From: JAAXVQ01 sp964604705
Lineage (GTDB): Bacteria > Oederibacteriota > JAAXVQ01
Assembly (NCBI GenBank): GCA_964604705.1
Contig: CAZSAP010000004.1
Coordinates: 1-64,000, forward strand
Direction: 5' to 3'
DNA length: 64,000 nucleotides
In this document: positions 40,101 to 49,150 of the stretch, one piece after another
How the letters are laid out: every line of letters begins with the position of its first letter
Numbering within the stretch: position 1 is the stretch's first letter
The notes under the pieces: model-generated
The model's input: the letters and a program-made list of their open reading frames with translations, nothing else
Database searches by the model: none
What the model was told of the DNA's origin: nothing
Made by a program: the position numbers and the translations under genes

Positions 40101-43100
40101 AGCGGCTTGCCCTCTGGGGAGATCGCGGCCAGCTTAAGCTTCACGGCGGTCTTGGTCAGGTACGGGGCCTTGTTCTCCAAAGCCACCCCCAGGTAGTGGG
40201 AGTAGGGATTGATGTCCACATACCCGGCCGCGCTCACCGGACGCCCGCCGGAGTCGTACACTTCAGAGTAGATGTAAGCTTTCAGGGCCGAAGGCGGTGT
40301 CATGAGCGGGAGTGCCACCGAGTACTCCTTGGTGCCCGCAGTATCAAGCTGGTCTTGGCCGAGATCCAGTTCCTGGTCCTGGAACGATGCGCTCTCATCG
40401 GCAAACGTGTAGTCGGGGTAATTGGCGTGCGCAAAGAGGCGCGAGTAAAAACGCACCGAGGTCACCACCTTGCTCTTGGCCGCAGGCGGGCCGAACATTT
40501 GGCGCGCGAAGACCGAGAATTTTAAAGGTGCGCCTGCCGCGAGCGGGGTCTTGGGTGTTTTGACCTCGACTTTGATTTTGTCCGGAATGAATTCTTCGAT
40601 CTTAAACGTGGTCGTGCCCGCCGGCTCTTCTTTTTCGAGAGTGCGCATGCGGGCCGTGTACTGGCCGGTGAGGGCATCGCCGGGGATGGGCAGATCCACG
40701 GTGGCCAGGCCGTTCTCGTTGGCCCGGACCGTCATTTGCTTGAGCAGGCTGTTGCGCGGATCGCGCACCTCCAGGCGCAAGGGCAGTTGCGGCGGGAGGG
40801 AGTTGTCGGCATTGCGGATGATGGCCGTCAAGTGCACGGTCTCACCCGGGCGGTACACGCCGCGTTCAGGCGTGAGGAAGGCTTCCAGGTTCTTGCGGTC
40901 GTGCGGATCGCCGCCAATGGAGAACTGGTATTGATTCAGTTCGCTGCGGGAGAATTCGAGGAAGGAAAAATCGTCCTCACTCTTGGCCACCAAAAAGCGC
41001 GGGTAGAGCTTGTACGCATGGTTGCGCCATTGGGTGAAGGTGGCGCGCCCGGAACCGTCGGTGATCTGCTTGTCCATCACCTGGTTGTCGGTGCTGTAGA
41101 GCTCCACCGCGACCCCGCCCCGGGGCACATGGGTGTCAATCGAGAGCACATAGACTAAAAGATCGTCCCCGGATTGCTTGGCCACCAGCCCTAAGTCCGT
41201 ACACAGAAACCAGGCCGAAGCTTTGTTCTCGTAGGTCTGAGGATCCGTAAGATCGATTTTGAACATGCCCTTGTACGGCTCGTTCTGGAACTTGCTCAGG
41301 TTCACATATTGCGAGACTTCCTCGTTGATCTGCCCTTCTTCCACGTCGTAGGTGCCTTCGTAGATGGAACGCATGCGCGGAGGGTATTCGGGGTTGTCCA
41401 GAAACTCCACCAGGTTGTTGCGGTAGGCTTTTTGAATCGTGACCCGGACTTGATCCAGGTTGATGGTCTTGATCTCCAGAGTTTTGGGGCCGTTGAGGGA
41501 AAGCACGTTCCCCTCGCGGGCGAATTTGACTTGCGGCGGCAAGTCGGTGATGCAGATCTCTTGTTCGCGGCTCTCTTCCAGGGCCTGTCCGGTGCGGGCT
41601 TTCAGGCCTTGGTTGATCTTGACGGTGTAGTTGACGTTGGGCTTGAAATGCCCGCGCAACACAGCGTAGGCATACTCGGTCTCAACCGTGAAAGGAACCT
41701 CGGGGTCCAGGCGCACGCAGCGTTTGACTTCCGCTTGCGAAATCGGCAGGTTGAAAAGAATGCTTACCAACGTTGTTCCGGGTTCGTGCCAGAGCTTGAC
41801 TTCGGAGACTTCCAGCTTGGGTTTGGCGGGTAAGGCGAGTTCCTTTTGGAAATCGCGCTCCAATCCGTCGGTGCCGTTGATGCAGTTAAGTTTTTTCGAG
41901 ACGGTCAGAGAAACCGATTGGTCCTTTTCCTGGGGTTTGATGCCTGCGATCTTAAGGTAATAGCGGGTGTTGGAGACGGATTTTTCAATTTCAAAAGGCG
42001 CGGTCTTGCCATTGAGGAGCAGTTCGGTGCATTTGCGCAAGTCCGTGGCTTGCACCGGATGGTTGAAGTCCAGCTGTGCGACCACACCCATTTCCTCGCC
42101 GGTGATGCTGTCGACGTTGTAGAACAAGTTCGAACCCGTAACACGGAAGCGGGGGGTATAGAAACGAGTCTTGGCCGTTGCGATCAAACGCTTTTTTACG
42201 CCCGACAGTTTTTTACCCGGAGCAAAGATCGCGGTGTACTGGGTGGAAGGCTTGAGCGGTTCGGAGGGAATGAACATCAGGGTTTTATCGGTCACCAGGC
42301 GATAGGAACCGGGCAAAGTCGGGGTGATGGTCAAGCAATCCATTTGCTCGATATCGCCGGTCACCTTAACCGCATCGGAGAAGGTAAGGCGCAACGAGGT
42401 GCGCTCGTAGACTTCGCCTTGGGGTGTGAATTCGAGAATGTCCACGAAAAAGTTGCGGTAGACTTTTTTCGTAACCGGTATCAAAACCGCCACCAGCACG
42501 ATGGCCAGGAGGCTCAAGGAGAGGATTTTGCGATGCTGGGATACAAATCCCACCAGGGCGCGCCCTGAGAAAAATTTGCCCCATTTCGAAGTGGGCTCCG
42601 GTGCCGCGTGGGCGGTGAGGTGCTTGAACCATTCTGCGACGCGGCGGAAGCGTTCTCTCCAAGCTTTGAGGTCGGCCAGCCACTGGAGCCAAGCCCAGGG
42701 GTATTCGTAGAAGACGTGCAGCCAGAGGGCGGCGTACACACCGGAAAGATCAATGATGTTCCAGGTCTGGGCTTCCAGGGGGTTAAAGACCGCTAAGAGT
42801 TGGAACACAATATAGTTGATGAAGACACCCACCAGATAGCTGCTGTTTTTTTGATAGAGGGTTTGGCGAAGGCGCCCGCTTAAGAGCGGCAAGAGTATGA
42901 CCGACCAGAACAACACGGCCGAGGGCGCGGTTTCAATCACAGCATGGGCCGCAGGCGAGAGCAGGACCCAGTAAGCGCCCAGGAGTACGGTGATCACCGG
43001 AACATAGAGCCAGGGGCGGGGTTGGGCTTGGGTGTTTAAGGCTTCGTGTTTTTGCTTCAGCCAATCCAAAACCAAAAGGTCCAAGGCCCAGAGCAGATGC

Positions 43101-43402
43101 CAGAAGGGCCAAAGGATGAGCAGGGTCGGCTGGGCACTCGTTGGCCAAAAGATGCCGTGGAAGACGAGGGTGTACAGGACGAAGTTGAGCAGCAGGGCGC
43201 GCCCCCAAAGGGCCGGGCGTTGGAAGCCCCAGCGGCGGACGGCTCCGCCGGCAAAGGTGAAGACCAGGAGCCAGAGCCACCACGCGTGGGTCAGGGATTG
43301 AACCAGCCAGACCATGGCCTTCCAGGAAAAATGTCCGAGGCCTAGGATGCCGGTCAGGGAGAGCAGAAACAAACCTGCGGTGATCAGTTGGTTGCGCTTC
43401 AT
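37172..43402 (-). CDS. Alpha-2-macroglobulin with N-terminal polytopic membrane domain
   Basis: 2076 aa. Residues 1 to about 320 contain eight to nine hydrophobic segments (for example ALLLNFVLYTLVFHGIFW, YLVGVFINYIVFQLLAVF, ILSLSLLAIVLVAVLIPV), so the protein is fixed in the inner membrane by many helices. The rest is a macroglobulin: MG domains, the MG2-type RGVYRPGETVHLTAIIRNAD, an A2M domain, and the thioester motif CGEQ starting at Cys1613, followed by the helical thioester domain. Ordinary bacterial macroglobulins are lipoproteins or have one signal or anchor. GGAGGTG precedes the ATG. It is divergent from the deacetylase gene. It likely traps proteases on the periplasmic side. Confidence 0.9.
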   Translation of the reverse strand: MKRNQLITAGLFLLSLTGILGLGHFSWKAMVWLVQSLTHAWWLWLLVFTFAGGAVRRWGFQRPALWGRALLLNFVLYTLVFHGIFWPTSAQPTLLILWPFWHLLWALDLLVLDWLKQKHEALNTQAQPRPWLYVPVITVLLGAYWVLLSPAAHAVIETAPSAVLFWSVILLPLLSGRLRQTLYQKNSSYLVGVFINYIVFQLLAVFNPLEAQTWNIIDLSGVYAALWLHVFYEYPWAWLQWLADLKAWRERFRRVAEWFKHLTAHAAPEPTSKWGKFFSGRALVGFVSQHRKILSLSLLAIVLVAVLIPVTKKVYRNFFVDILEFTPQGEVYERTSLRLTFSDAVKVTGDIEQMDCLTITPTLPGSYRLVTDKTLMFIPSEPLKPSTQYTAIFAPGKKLSGVKKRLIATAKTRFYTPRFRVTGSNLFYNVDSITGEEMGVVAQLDFNHPVQATDLRKCTELLLNGKTAPFEIEKSVSNTRYYLKIAGIKPQEKDQSVSLTVSKKLNCINGTDGLERDFQKELALPAKPKLEVSEVKLWHEPGTTLVSILFNLPISQAEVKRCVRLDPEVPFTVETEYAYAVLRGHFKPNVNYTVKINQGLKARTGQALEESREQEICITDLPPQVKFAREGNVLSLNGPKTLEIKTINLDQVRVTIQKAYRNNLVEFLDNPEYPPRMRSIYEGTYDVEEGQINEEVSQYVNLSKFQNEPYKGMFKIDLTDPQTYENKASAWFLCTDLGLVAKQSGDDLLVYVLSIDTHVPRGGVAVELYSTDNQVMDKQITDGSGRATFTQWRNHAYKLYPRFLVAKSEDDFSFLEFSRSELNQYQFSIGGDPHDRKNLEAFLTPERGVYRPGETVHLTAIIRNADNSLPPQLPLRLEVRDPRNSLLKQMTVRANENGLATVDLPIPGDALTGQYTARMRTLEKEEPAGTTTFKIEEFIPDKIKVEVKTPKTPLAAGAPLKFSVFARQMFGPPAAKSKVVTSVRFYSRLFAHANYPDYTFADESASFQDQELDLGQDQLDTAGTKEYSVALPLMTPPSALKAYIYSEVYDSGGRPVSAAGYVDINPYSHYLGVALENKAPYLTKTAVKLKLAAISPEGKPLTLSKVRLVIKRKAWYSIFRSSDWGRSGYQSASYEELITNKEIDIKGKGSYTFTPDLEGEYKVLLISPEGMRSSLNINVVGSGYDVASLESPEKLKIVLDQKAYAVGDEAKVFVRAPFPGKLFLTLEREKVYETRIVDMPGRETTVSFPITTDHLPNVYVVGLLVRKPDAALKTLPMTSFGVEPLTVKTEAKRLGLNWTIASSVKSADGIDVVLDVPNANERTNVVLAAVDEGILQITGFATPNPLEYFYRKRSLTTLSYTILNLLLPDVLAKKFAIGGGDLGEFTRRHLNPVQAKKKKSLALFSGILRPDADGKIRYHFNTRGFNGEVRVMALGASGDRYGSSAKSVTVADPIVLIPNFPRFLAPQDTFQIPVEVYNKLGRDAQITVRLTATDPVTLTGVPAVQTFSLQKEEQKKLIFQGEVKNNAGVAKLRVSAQAGTYEIAQEEEVSVRPFTTLRSTVKHGTVKPGNAITLKVPGGFIPFGQRLRLNTSGNPMFQYLGVLDALITYPYGCGEQVTSQAFPLLYYKDLGFATGRFAQRANAVDEYVQAAILKLEKLQLEDGEFALWPGGTSGGHWLDTYIAHFLLEAQRKGYTVDAAVMKKVKAFVTAGKTVAEEKHPSRLDRRNQNEDRAPIEPYMLYLKALMGEPDKEGMSFILTKQLATLQEADRALLSLTYSEIGDKETAEKILTPDFKSRFLYREQYGSFNSSVRNTAMYLAALAQANPASPRIQPLIAYLTEQLENGQLGNTQENAWMLMALSRVYTQEAPPVKTEILANGQPYKTLEGTDLNVEDTGLTGKTLTLKNTGAAPSFYFLMTEGTPLAKSTKSTSHGLNIERSFRDASGKELNLTNVPQGSLAVVTLTISATKETVRNVVVVDVLPSGFEIENPRLASRGQLGFDPNITLSPQYQDIREDRLLVFCDAIEGSQTFSYTVRAVTPGRFVIPNAFAEALYDPAIKAEYYEPKALVVVENNGQ

Positions 43403-43544
43403 GCAACACCTCCGAGAATTTGAAGAGCGGACTGCGGGTGGATGGTCGTACTCAAAAGACCTGCATCCACAGCGGACGTTTGGATTTGAATAGTCCGATG
43501 ATAGCGATTTTGGAGATCGAAGTCCAGCAGGAAACCATATATAA

Positions 43545-43754
43545 GCGGTGTGAGATAAAGCTTTTCGAGAATAGGCAGCTCCATAACGCGCCGACCACCT
43601 CTTTGGCCATTTTCTCGTTTACGTGCTACCCGGCCGTTTTAATCCCGTCCCAATGTTTAACCGCCGGAGAGGACGCTATGGGCGTTACTCTTCCACCCAT
43701 CGCTTTTGCGAGCATAAGAGCTGCCTATTCTCGAAAAGCTTTATCTCACACCGC
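43545..43754. repeat. 37-bp perfect inverted repeats around a 136-bp core
   Basis: The 37 bases from 43545 (GCGGTGTGAGATAAAGCTTT...) reappear as their exact reverse complement at 43718-43754. No transposase and no convincing ORF is inside, and no target duplication is obvious. The 210-bp unit is either a small non-autonomous transposon or an invertible segment. It lies in the 485-base space between two divergent genes. Confidence 0.85.
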
Positions 43755-43763
43755 AGCTTAGTA

Positions 43764-43832
43764 AAGGCTCAATGATGAGGAGCGGTTGATCATTTTTAAA
43801 AATACTGTATATATAGGAAGCGGTTGAGCCTT
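43764..43832 (+). promoter_or_regulatory. Candidate deacetylase promoter framed by an inverted repeat
   Basis: TTGATC (43786-43791), 16 bases, TATATA (43808-43813). It is enclosed by AAGGCTCAA (43764-43772) and its reverse complement TTGAGCCTT (43824-43832). Confidence 0.35.
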
Positions 43833-43887
43833 GAGCGAGAGGTTGTTCGGCCGATACTTACGCTATACAGACAAAGATGAGGATTCG

Positions 43888-45705
43888 ATGCGCATGCTGG
43901 GGAAGTGGATCGTCCGAGGAATACTGTTGTGGGGTTGGGTTCTCTGCGGGCTCACGGCCTGGGCGGACAATGTAACTTTGTGTTACCACCGCTTCACCAA
44001 TTCATTGGAAGAAATCTATTCGGTCTTGCCGGATGTGTACGAGTGGCAGGTAAACTACATTAAATCCCAGAACATTCCCTTTGCGCGTGTCTCGGAGCTG
44101 GTCCAAGCCTACGGGAGCACGGCCCCGGCGGTCTCGGACAGTGTGACCGTGACCGTGGACGACGGCTGGGGGGATGTAGCCAATGTTTTGCCCATCAGCC
44201 AGGCGCATCACGTTCCCATGACCTTGTACCTGTACCCGATGGTCCTGGATCACGGACCTTACTTGAAATACACACAATTGGAGACATTGAAGAACAATCC
44301 CCTGATTGAATTTGGCTGCCATAGTTACACCCATCCGGTGTTGCGGCGTGTTTCAAGCAAGGTTCTCAATCATGAAGTGCTGGAGTCCAAGGCGGTTTTG
44401 GAAAAGCGCTTGGGGCGCCCTCTGGACACGTTTGCCTATCCCTTTGGCATGTACGATCATGCGACCTTGAATCTGGTGAAGGCACACTACCGCTTGGGTC
44501 TGGGCGTGAACGACGACGGCAACTCGGCCAAAACCCATCAGTACAATTTGAACCGCTTTGTGATTTACCGCACAACGGGGTTTGGTGAATTCAAAGAGAT
44601 GATCGCGCGAGTGAAATCCCCCCCAGGGGAATCCTCGGCTTACTCAACCGTGACCCTGGGTGTAGGGCGTGAGACGCGCCACTTTGTCTACACCAAGGCG
44701 CAGGTGGTGGTCTCGCCCGCCCACCCGCAACCACGGGCCGTCTTGGTGATTCCCAGCATGCAAATCGGCGCGGCCTGGAGCAGCAAGATTATGGACCGAC
44801 TGGCCCAAAGCGGGGTGCGGGCTTACGTTATGGTTTCCCGGAACAACAATTTGCCCTTTTACCGTCCCGACAAGGAGATCATGCGCGATGTTTCGGAATG
44901 GAGCCTGCGGGACTATACCGAGGATTTGAAATTGACCCTCGCCTACGTTCGGGCGCAGGAGAAACAATTTGCCGTGGTGACCTGGGGCGACGGGTTTGAT
45001 TGGCTGACGGCCACCGTGGCCGGAGACTCACGCTGCGCCGAGGGCATGGCCGGGGTTTTGGCCGTCAATCCGTCCTTGCAAAATCCCGGAGGGTCGCCGC
45101 TTTTTTTCGGGCGGGAACGCGACCGGATGGACCGTCAGTTGCAGCAGGGTTTGTACGAGTTGGACTCGCTTAAGTTTTTTATCAAGGTGAAGACCTTGGC
45201 CGATCTCATGATTGTAAAGCCGGACGCACCCAGTCCCTTTGCCCGCCGCTTGGGGTACGGTGCCTTGAGCAATCGCCAGGTGTTTCGTGAGGAGCTGGAT
45301 CGCTTGGATCATCCGGAGCTTTCGGTGGACGAGCACAGCGGTGAATACACCTTGGCGGAATTTACCGAAGTGTTCATGCGTCCTTTGCCAACCTTCAGTC
45401 TGGTGGTCCCTTTGCGCATCATGCGGGATTTTCATGCGCTGTGGGCCACCGGTTTTTCTGCGGCCGACGGTGTGACCGCCCATCCCCAAACCGTGAGCCT
45501 GCCCATGATTCTTTGGGCCTCGGACGCGTACCGGGAGAATCCGGAACGGATTTTTCAAACTTTCCCGAACGTGGATGTGTGCAATGTGCACCGGCTTGGC
45601 CAAGACTCCACGGTAGAAGCCTTGCTCTCCGACACGGTCGTTTCGCAAGTGCAGGAAGAGTACGACCGCCTGATTCCATACCCGTACGGTCCCAACCGCC
45701 CGTAA
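43888..45705 (+). CDS. Exported polysaccharide deacetylase with an extra C-terminal domain
   Basis: 605 aa from the ATG at 43888 (GAGG close upstream), which places the signal peptide (WIVRGILLWGWVLCGLTAWA) at the start; an ATG at 43831 would add 19 charged residues. Residues about 25-230 are a NodB-type deacetylase: metal-binding TVDDGWGD, HSYTH, and the FAYPFG motif, acting on N- or O-acetylated glycans. Residues about 265-605 are an unassigned alpha/beta-looking domain (ARAVLVIPSMQIGAAWSSKIM; FAVVTWGDGFDWLTATVAG), somewhat like a serine hydrolase but without a GxSxG elbow. It probably modifies an envelope or capsule polymer in the periplasm. Confidence 0.8.
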   Translation: MRMLGKWIVRGILLWGWVLCGLTAWADNVTLCYHRFTNSLEEIYSVLPDVYEWQVNYIKSQNIPFARVSELVQAYGSTAPAVSDSVTVTVDDGWGDVANVLPISQAHHVPMTLYLYPMVLDHGPYLKYTQLETLKNNPLIEFGCHSYTHPVLRRVSSKVLNHEVLESKAVLEKRLGRPLDTFAYPFGMYDHATLNLVKAHYRLGLGVNDDGNSAKTHQYNLNRFVIYRTTGFGEFKEMIARVKSPPGESSAYSTVTLGVGRETRHFVYTKAQVVVSPAHPQPRAVLVIPSMQIGAAWSSKIMDRLAQSGVRAYVMVSRNNNLPFYRPDKEIMRDVSEWSLRDYTEDLKLTLAYVRAQEKQFAVVTWGDGFDWLTATVAGDSRCAEGMAGVLAVNPSLQNPGGSPLFFGRERDRMDRQLQQGLYELDSLKFFIKVKTLADLMIVKPDAPSPFARRLGYGALSNRQVFREELDRLDHPELSVDEHSGEYTLAEFTEVFMRPLPTFSLVVPLRIMRDFHALWATGFSAADGVTAHPQTVSLPMILWASDAYRENPERIFQTFPNVDVCNVHRLGQDSTVEALLSDTVVSQVQEEYDRLIPYPYGPNRP

Positions 45706-45804
45706 CGCCTCAGGCATCGAAAAAGCTAAATCTTTTTGTCGGCGGCCAGTGCGGAGCTGGCTGTGCCCCGGGCGGAACCAAACACAAGGGGGTGCTGTGT
45801 CCAA

Positions 45805-45914
45805 CGCCTCATCCTAGAACTGAGGCGGGAGCTTGGGGGCGAAACACCCCAAGTGAGAAAGGAAGGAACAGAGACCGGAACGTTTGCGTCAGGGGACCCG
45901 TGTTTCCCTGAAAT
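45805..45914. repeat. 110-bp dispersed repeat, copy 2
   Basis: Full-length match to 25042-25151. The terminal 11-bp hairpin of copy 1 is degenerate here. It sits between two convergent gene ends, which argues against a cis-regulatory leader. Confidence 0.8.
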
Positions 45915-45946
45915 CTTCGACTGTCTGTGGGAGCCAGTTTGGGACT

Positions 45947-48445
45947 TTACCGAACGATTGCCAGCTTGAGCCATTTTTGCTGATCGCGTGTCGTTATGTA
46001 GACCAAATAGATCCCGGGACTCAACGATCGGCAGTCGCACACCACTGGATGCAATCCTTGGGTCGGTAGGGTGGCATGCAGATCCGTAACTTTTTCCCCT
46101 AACACATTGAACATCGTGATGGACACCTCGCCCGAGGGACTGGGGCCGACGATAAAGGTAACTTTATCACGTGCTGGATTTGGAAATGCACGCCATTCAC
46201 CTTCCCAAAGGACTCGCGGTGTATCTGTGGCCAGGGCGGTTTCGGTTCTACTGGCGGTCACAGTGGCTGTAACTTCTGGGGTTTGGGTGGAACTGAACAT
46301 AGGCGTGGCAGTCTCTGTGAGTGTAATGGTTCCACTAACAGTAAGTGTAGGGGAGACCGTGGAGGTGGAAGAGGCGGTTAGGGTCGGTGTGGCGCTGAGT
46401 ACCGTGGTGGCAGTGGTCGTGGGCGTGTACGTATAGGTTGTGGTTCGAGTGAAGGTAGATGTCAATGTATGCGTAGGTGTGAGTGTGGAGCTGGGGGTTG
46501 GGGTTGGGGTAGCCGTGTTCACAGGTGTTACGGTACCGGTGGATGTTTGGGTGAACGTTAGCGTCACCGTGGGTGTGGACGTGAATGTTCGCGTCGCCGT
46601 TCCGGTAAGCGAAGGAGTAGCGGATGGACTTGGGGTGCAGGTCAAGGTTACAGTGGGTGTAGTGCTGCAGGTGGACGTCGGCGTCGGCGTCAAGGTCGCG
46701 GTGGAAGTCGGTGTGGATGTCATGGTAGGTGTAGCGGTTGAGGTTGGAGTTGGGGTGGGTGAATTCAAGGGAACCGAGACCGTAAGTGTGACGCTTTCTG
46801 CGGAACTTTGTGAGAACGTGTCGGTCACGACCACTTGCCAAGCGCCGGGGACTGCGGTCGCGAGATTGAAATCACAGGTGGCATGTTGGGCATCGGTGAC
46901 GGACACGTTCGTGGCGACAATGTCAGATTGCCCGCTAAGTGTTAAACGTACACCGGTGAGAGAGCCTGTGCTATCCGTAAAGTAATTGCCGGTGAGCGTG
47001 GCATTGACAGTGGCGCCTTGGTTGGCGGTGTTGGGTGAGATGCTCCCCAGCTGCGGGTGCAAGCGGACCATGCGCTGGACATAAATGTCCCCGGTGCCGC
47101 TACGATAATCTGTCCAGGTAACCCACGTCCCACCGGCACCGTCGGGGGCCATCCGTTGGTTTCCTTGGGAACTTGTGGCATCCGAAAGCACTACGCCTGC
47201 ACTGGGCCACTGCAGCGTTCCTGCGGCATTGATCCGTTGAATGTATTGGTCGGCATCCACCCCATCGGCGCGGTAATCTTCCCAGGTAATGATGGCACCA
47301 CCGGCAGTATCTTCGGCGATCTTGGGGCTGTACTGGTCATGAACGTCTGAACACAGAAGCACGCCGTTAGCGGTCCACTGAGCCACACCTGAGCCATTGA
47401 GTCGTTGGGCATAGACACGATAGTTGGTACCGCTGCGGAAATCATCCCAAGCAACAATCACACCGTTGGCATTGTCTGTGACAATAGCTTGGTTTTCCTG
47501 CTCGTTGGCGGCCACGGCTACAACCACTCCGTTGGCCGTCCACTGCATAACACCCGAAGCATTGAGGCGTTGAGCGTAGAGATCCATATCGCCGTTGCGG
47601 TAGTCTTCCCAAACGACAATGGCGCCGGACGCGCCGTCGGATATCATTTCAGGCATGTACTGAGTACTGGCTGCTGAAGAAACCACGACACCGTTGGCGG
47701 CCCACTGGGCTACACCGGAACTGTTGATGCGTTGGGCATATACCTGATACTCGCTGCCGCGATAGTCCGCCCAACAAAGAATGGCGCCGCCGGACCCGTC
47801 GGGTATCATTTTGGAGCTGACTTGACTGAGCACCGCATTGACCACGACCACGCCGTTGGCGGTCCATTGAGCAACACCGGAGGCGTTTAAGCGTTGAGCG
47901 TAAATGTGGTACTCGGTACTACGGTAGTCCTGCCAAGCCATGATGAAGCCGCCCGCTCCATCACTGACCGGCGCCGGATTAACATTGCTGTAAATGTTGC
48001 CGCTGGAGTCGCTGACCAACACGCCATTGGAGGTCCACTGCACCGTACCGGTGCTGTTAATGTATTGGGCGTAGAATGCATAGTTGGTGCCGTTGCGTTT
48101 ATCCTGCCAGATAATGAACGCGCCGCCGGTCCCGTCCGCCAATACTTGCGGGAGACACTGGGTGTCAGCCGCGGTACAAATCGCCACACCGTTGGCAGTC
48201 CATTGGGGCACTCCGGCGGCGTTTAATCGTTGGGCGAAAATATCGACGTTTCCATTGCGAAAGTCTTCCCATACCAATAACGATCCACCACTCCCATCGG
48301 GAATAATGATGGAACCGCTCTGGGAACCCGTCGCGTTGCAAACGACTCTGCCGTTGGCGTCCCAAATACCCTCTGCTCCCCAGGAAGGGGCAGCAAAGGC
48401 TAGCATTAAACCAAGGACCAGCGTGTTTGTCGGTCTGAATGTCAT
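45947..48445 (-). CDS. Secreted repeat protein with Thr/Pro spacer and FlgD-like C-terminal domain
   Basis: 832 aa from the ATG at 48445 (AGAGGAA upstream); the in-frame start at 48598 would precede the signal peptide TLVLGLMLAFAAPSWGA. About nine repeats of roughly 49 residues follow, with the pattern DGxGGxxxxWxDxRxGxxDxYAQRLNASGVxQWTANGV, probably forming a beta-propeller. A TIG/IPT-like domain comes next (LGSISPNTANQGATVNATLTG), then a spacer of some 160 residues almost all Thr, Pro and Ser, and a C-terminal FPNPARDKVTFIV...SLSPGIYLVYI domain like T9SS type A sorting or FlgD Ig-like domains. Likely displayed on the surface. Function unknown. Confidence 0.8.
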   Translation of the reverse strand: MTFRPTNTLVLGLMLAFAAPSWGAEGIWDANGRVVCNATGSQSGSIIIPDGSGGSLLVWEDFRNGNVDIFAQRLNAAGVPQWTANGVAICTAADTQCLPQVLADGTGGAFIIWQDKRNGTNYAFYAQYINSTGTVQWTSNGVLVSDSSGNIYSNVNPAPVSDGAGGFIMAWQDYRSTEYHIYAQRLNASGVAQWTANGVVVVNAVLSQVSSKMIPDGSGGAILCWADYRGSEYQVYAQRINSSGVAQWAANGVVVSSAASTQYMPEMISDGASGAIVVWEDYRNGDMDLYAQRLNASGVMQWTANGVVVAVAANEQENQAIVTDNANGVIVAWDDFRSGTNYRVYAQRLNGSGVAQWTANGVLLCSDVHDQYSPKIAEDTAGGAIITWEDYRADGVDADQYIQRINAAGTLQWPSAGVVLSDATSSQGNQRMAPDGAGGTWVTWTDYRSGTGDIYVQRMVRLHPQLGSISPNTANQGATVNATLTGNYFTDSTGSLTGVRLTLSGQSDIVATNVSVTDAQHATCDFNLATAVPGAWQVVVTDTFSQSSAESVTLTVSVPLNSPTPTPTSTATPTMTSTPTSTATLTPTPTSTCSTTPTVTLTCTPSPSATPSLTGTATRTFTSTPTVTLTFTQTSTGTVTPVNTATPTPTPSSTLTPTHTLTSTFTRTTTYTYTPTTTATTVLSATPTLTASSTSTVSPTLTVSGTITLTETATPMFSSTQTPEVTATVTASRTETALATDTPRVLWEGEWRAFPNPARDKVTFIVGPSPSGEVSITMFNVLGEKVTDLHATLPTQGLHPVVCDCRSLSPGIYLVYITTRDQQKWLKLAIVR

Positions 48446-48633
48446 GGTGATGTTCCTCTCGTTGAATAAGGTGTGGAAGTATATACCCAAGTAACGAGTG
48501 AATGGAACGAAAACTATAGCAGAATGATCGAAAATTATGCACAGAGGAGCAGAGTGATTTGGTTTTGGGGGTAAATATGCTAAACTGTTAGCTGGCAAAG
48601 CCGCTATTTTATTTGAAAGGGAGGGATAACTGT

Positions 48634-49125
48634 ATGCAACGATTTTGGGCTGGTATTTTGGTTTTGGGTTTGGTCATGGCTGGATGTGGCGCACCTAAGA
48701 AGACGCTTCCGGTGGATCCGGCCAAATTTGTGGCTGTCGGGGATGCCTTTTTGCAAACACTGATGCGCGGGCAGTACCAAAGTGCCTACGATCAATACAT
48801 TTCTCCCGGGGCTAAGTACAATCCCAAATTTTCACTGCAGCAGTTCAGCGCCGATTGGCAGGCCATTATGGAAAAATACGGAGCCATAAAAAAAGCCGTC
48901 ATCACATCCACCCAAGTGGTTCCAGGAAAAAGAGTGGTCCAGTTGTACTACCAAGTAACGCATGAAAAGGCCGGGGAGATCGAGTATCACCTGGTCGGGG
49001 AGATGGATCCCACCGGGCGGTGCACGTTCTTTTTAATTGATCTGGGCAATGTTGAGAAATATCCGCGTCAAGGTGAGGGCGGGGAAAAAGTGGTCCCAAC
49101 GCAAGCTAAACCGGTGGAACCGTAA
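48634..49125 (+). CDS. Predicted lipoprotein, DUF4019-like
   Basis: 163 aa from the ATG at 48634 after AAAGGGAGGG; a TTG at 48613 precedes that site. Lipobox MAGC (Cys18), then GAPKKTLPVDPAKF. The body (FVAVGDAFLQTLMRGQYQSAYDQYISPGAKYNPKFSLQQFSADWQAI) resembles small NTF2-like/DUF4019-type domains. A Pro/Lys-rich tail closes it. It probably sits on a membrane facing the periplasm. It is followed by two paralogous genes on the same strand. Confidence 0.75.
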   Translation: MQRFWAGILVLGLVMAGCGAPKKTLPVDPAKFVAVGDAFLQTLMRGQYQSAYDQYISPGAKYNPKFSLQQFSADWQAIMEKYGAIKKAVITSTQVVPGKRVVQLYYQVTHEKAGEIEYHLVGEMDPTGRCTFFLIDLGNVEKYPRQGEGGEKVVPTQAKPVEP

Positions 49126-49150
49126 AGGTGTTTGAAGAATGGAGCTGATT

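Noticed and set aside
43420..43761. 113-codon plus-strand ORF between the macroglobulin and the deacetylase
   Set aside because: It runs through both arms of the 37-bp inverted repeat and has no ribosome-binding site or recognisable sequence.
46335..46985. ORFs in other frames of the Thr/Pro-rich spacer, both strands
   Set aside because: Low-complexity repeats keep several frames open; valine- or histidine-rich products are artefacts of the repeat.
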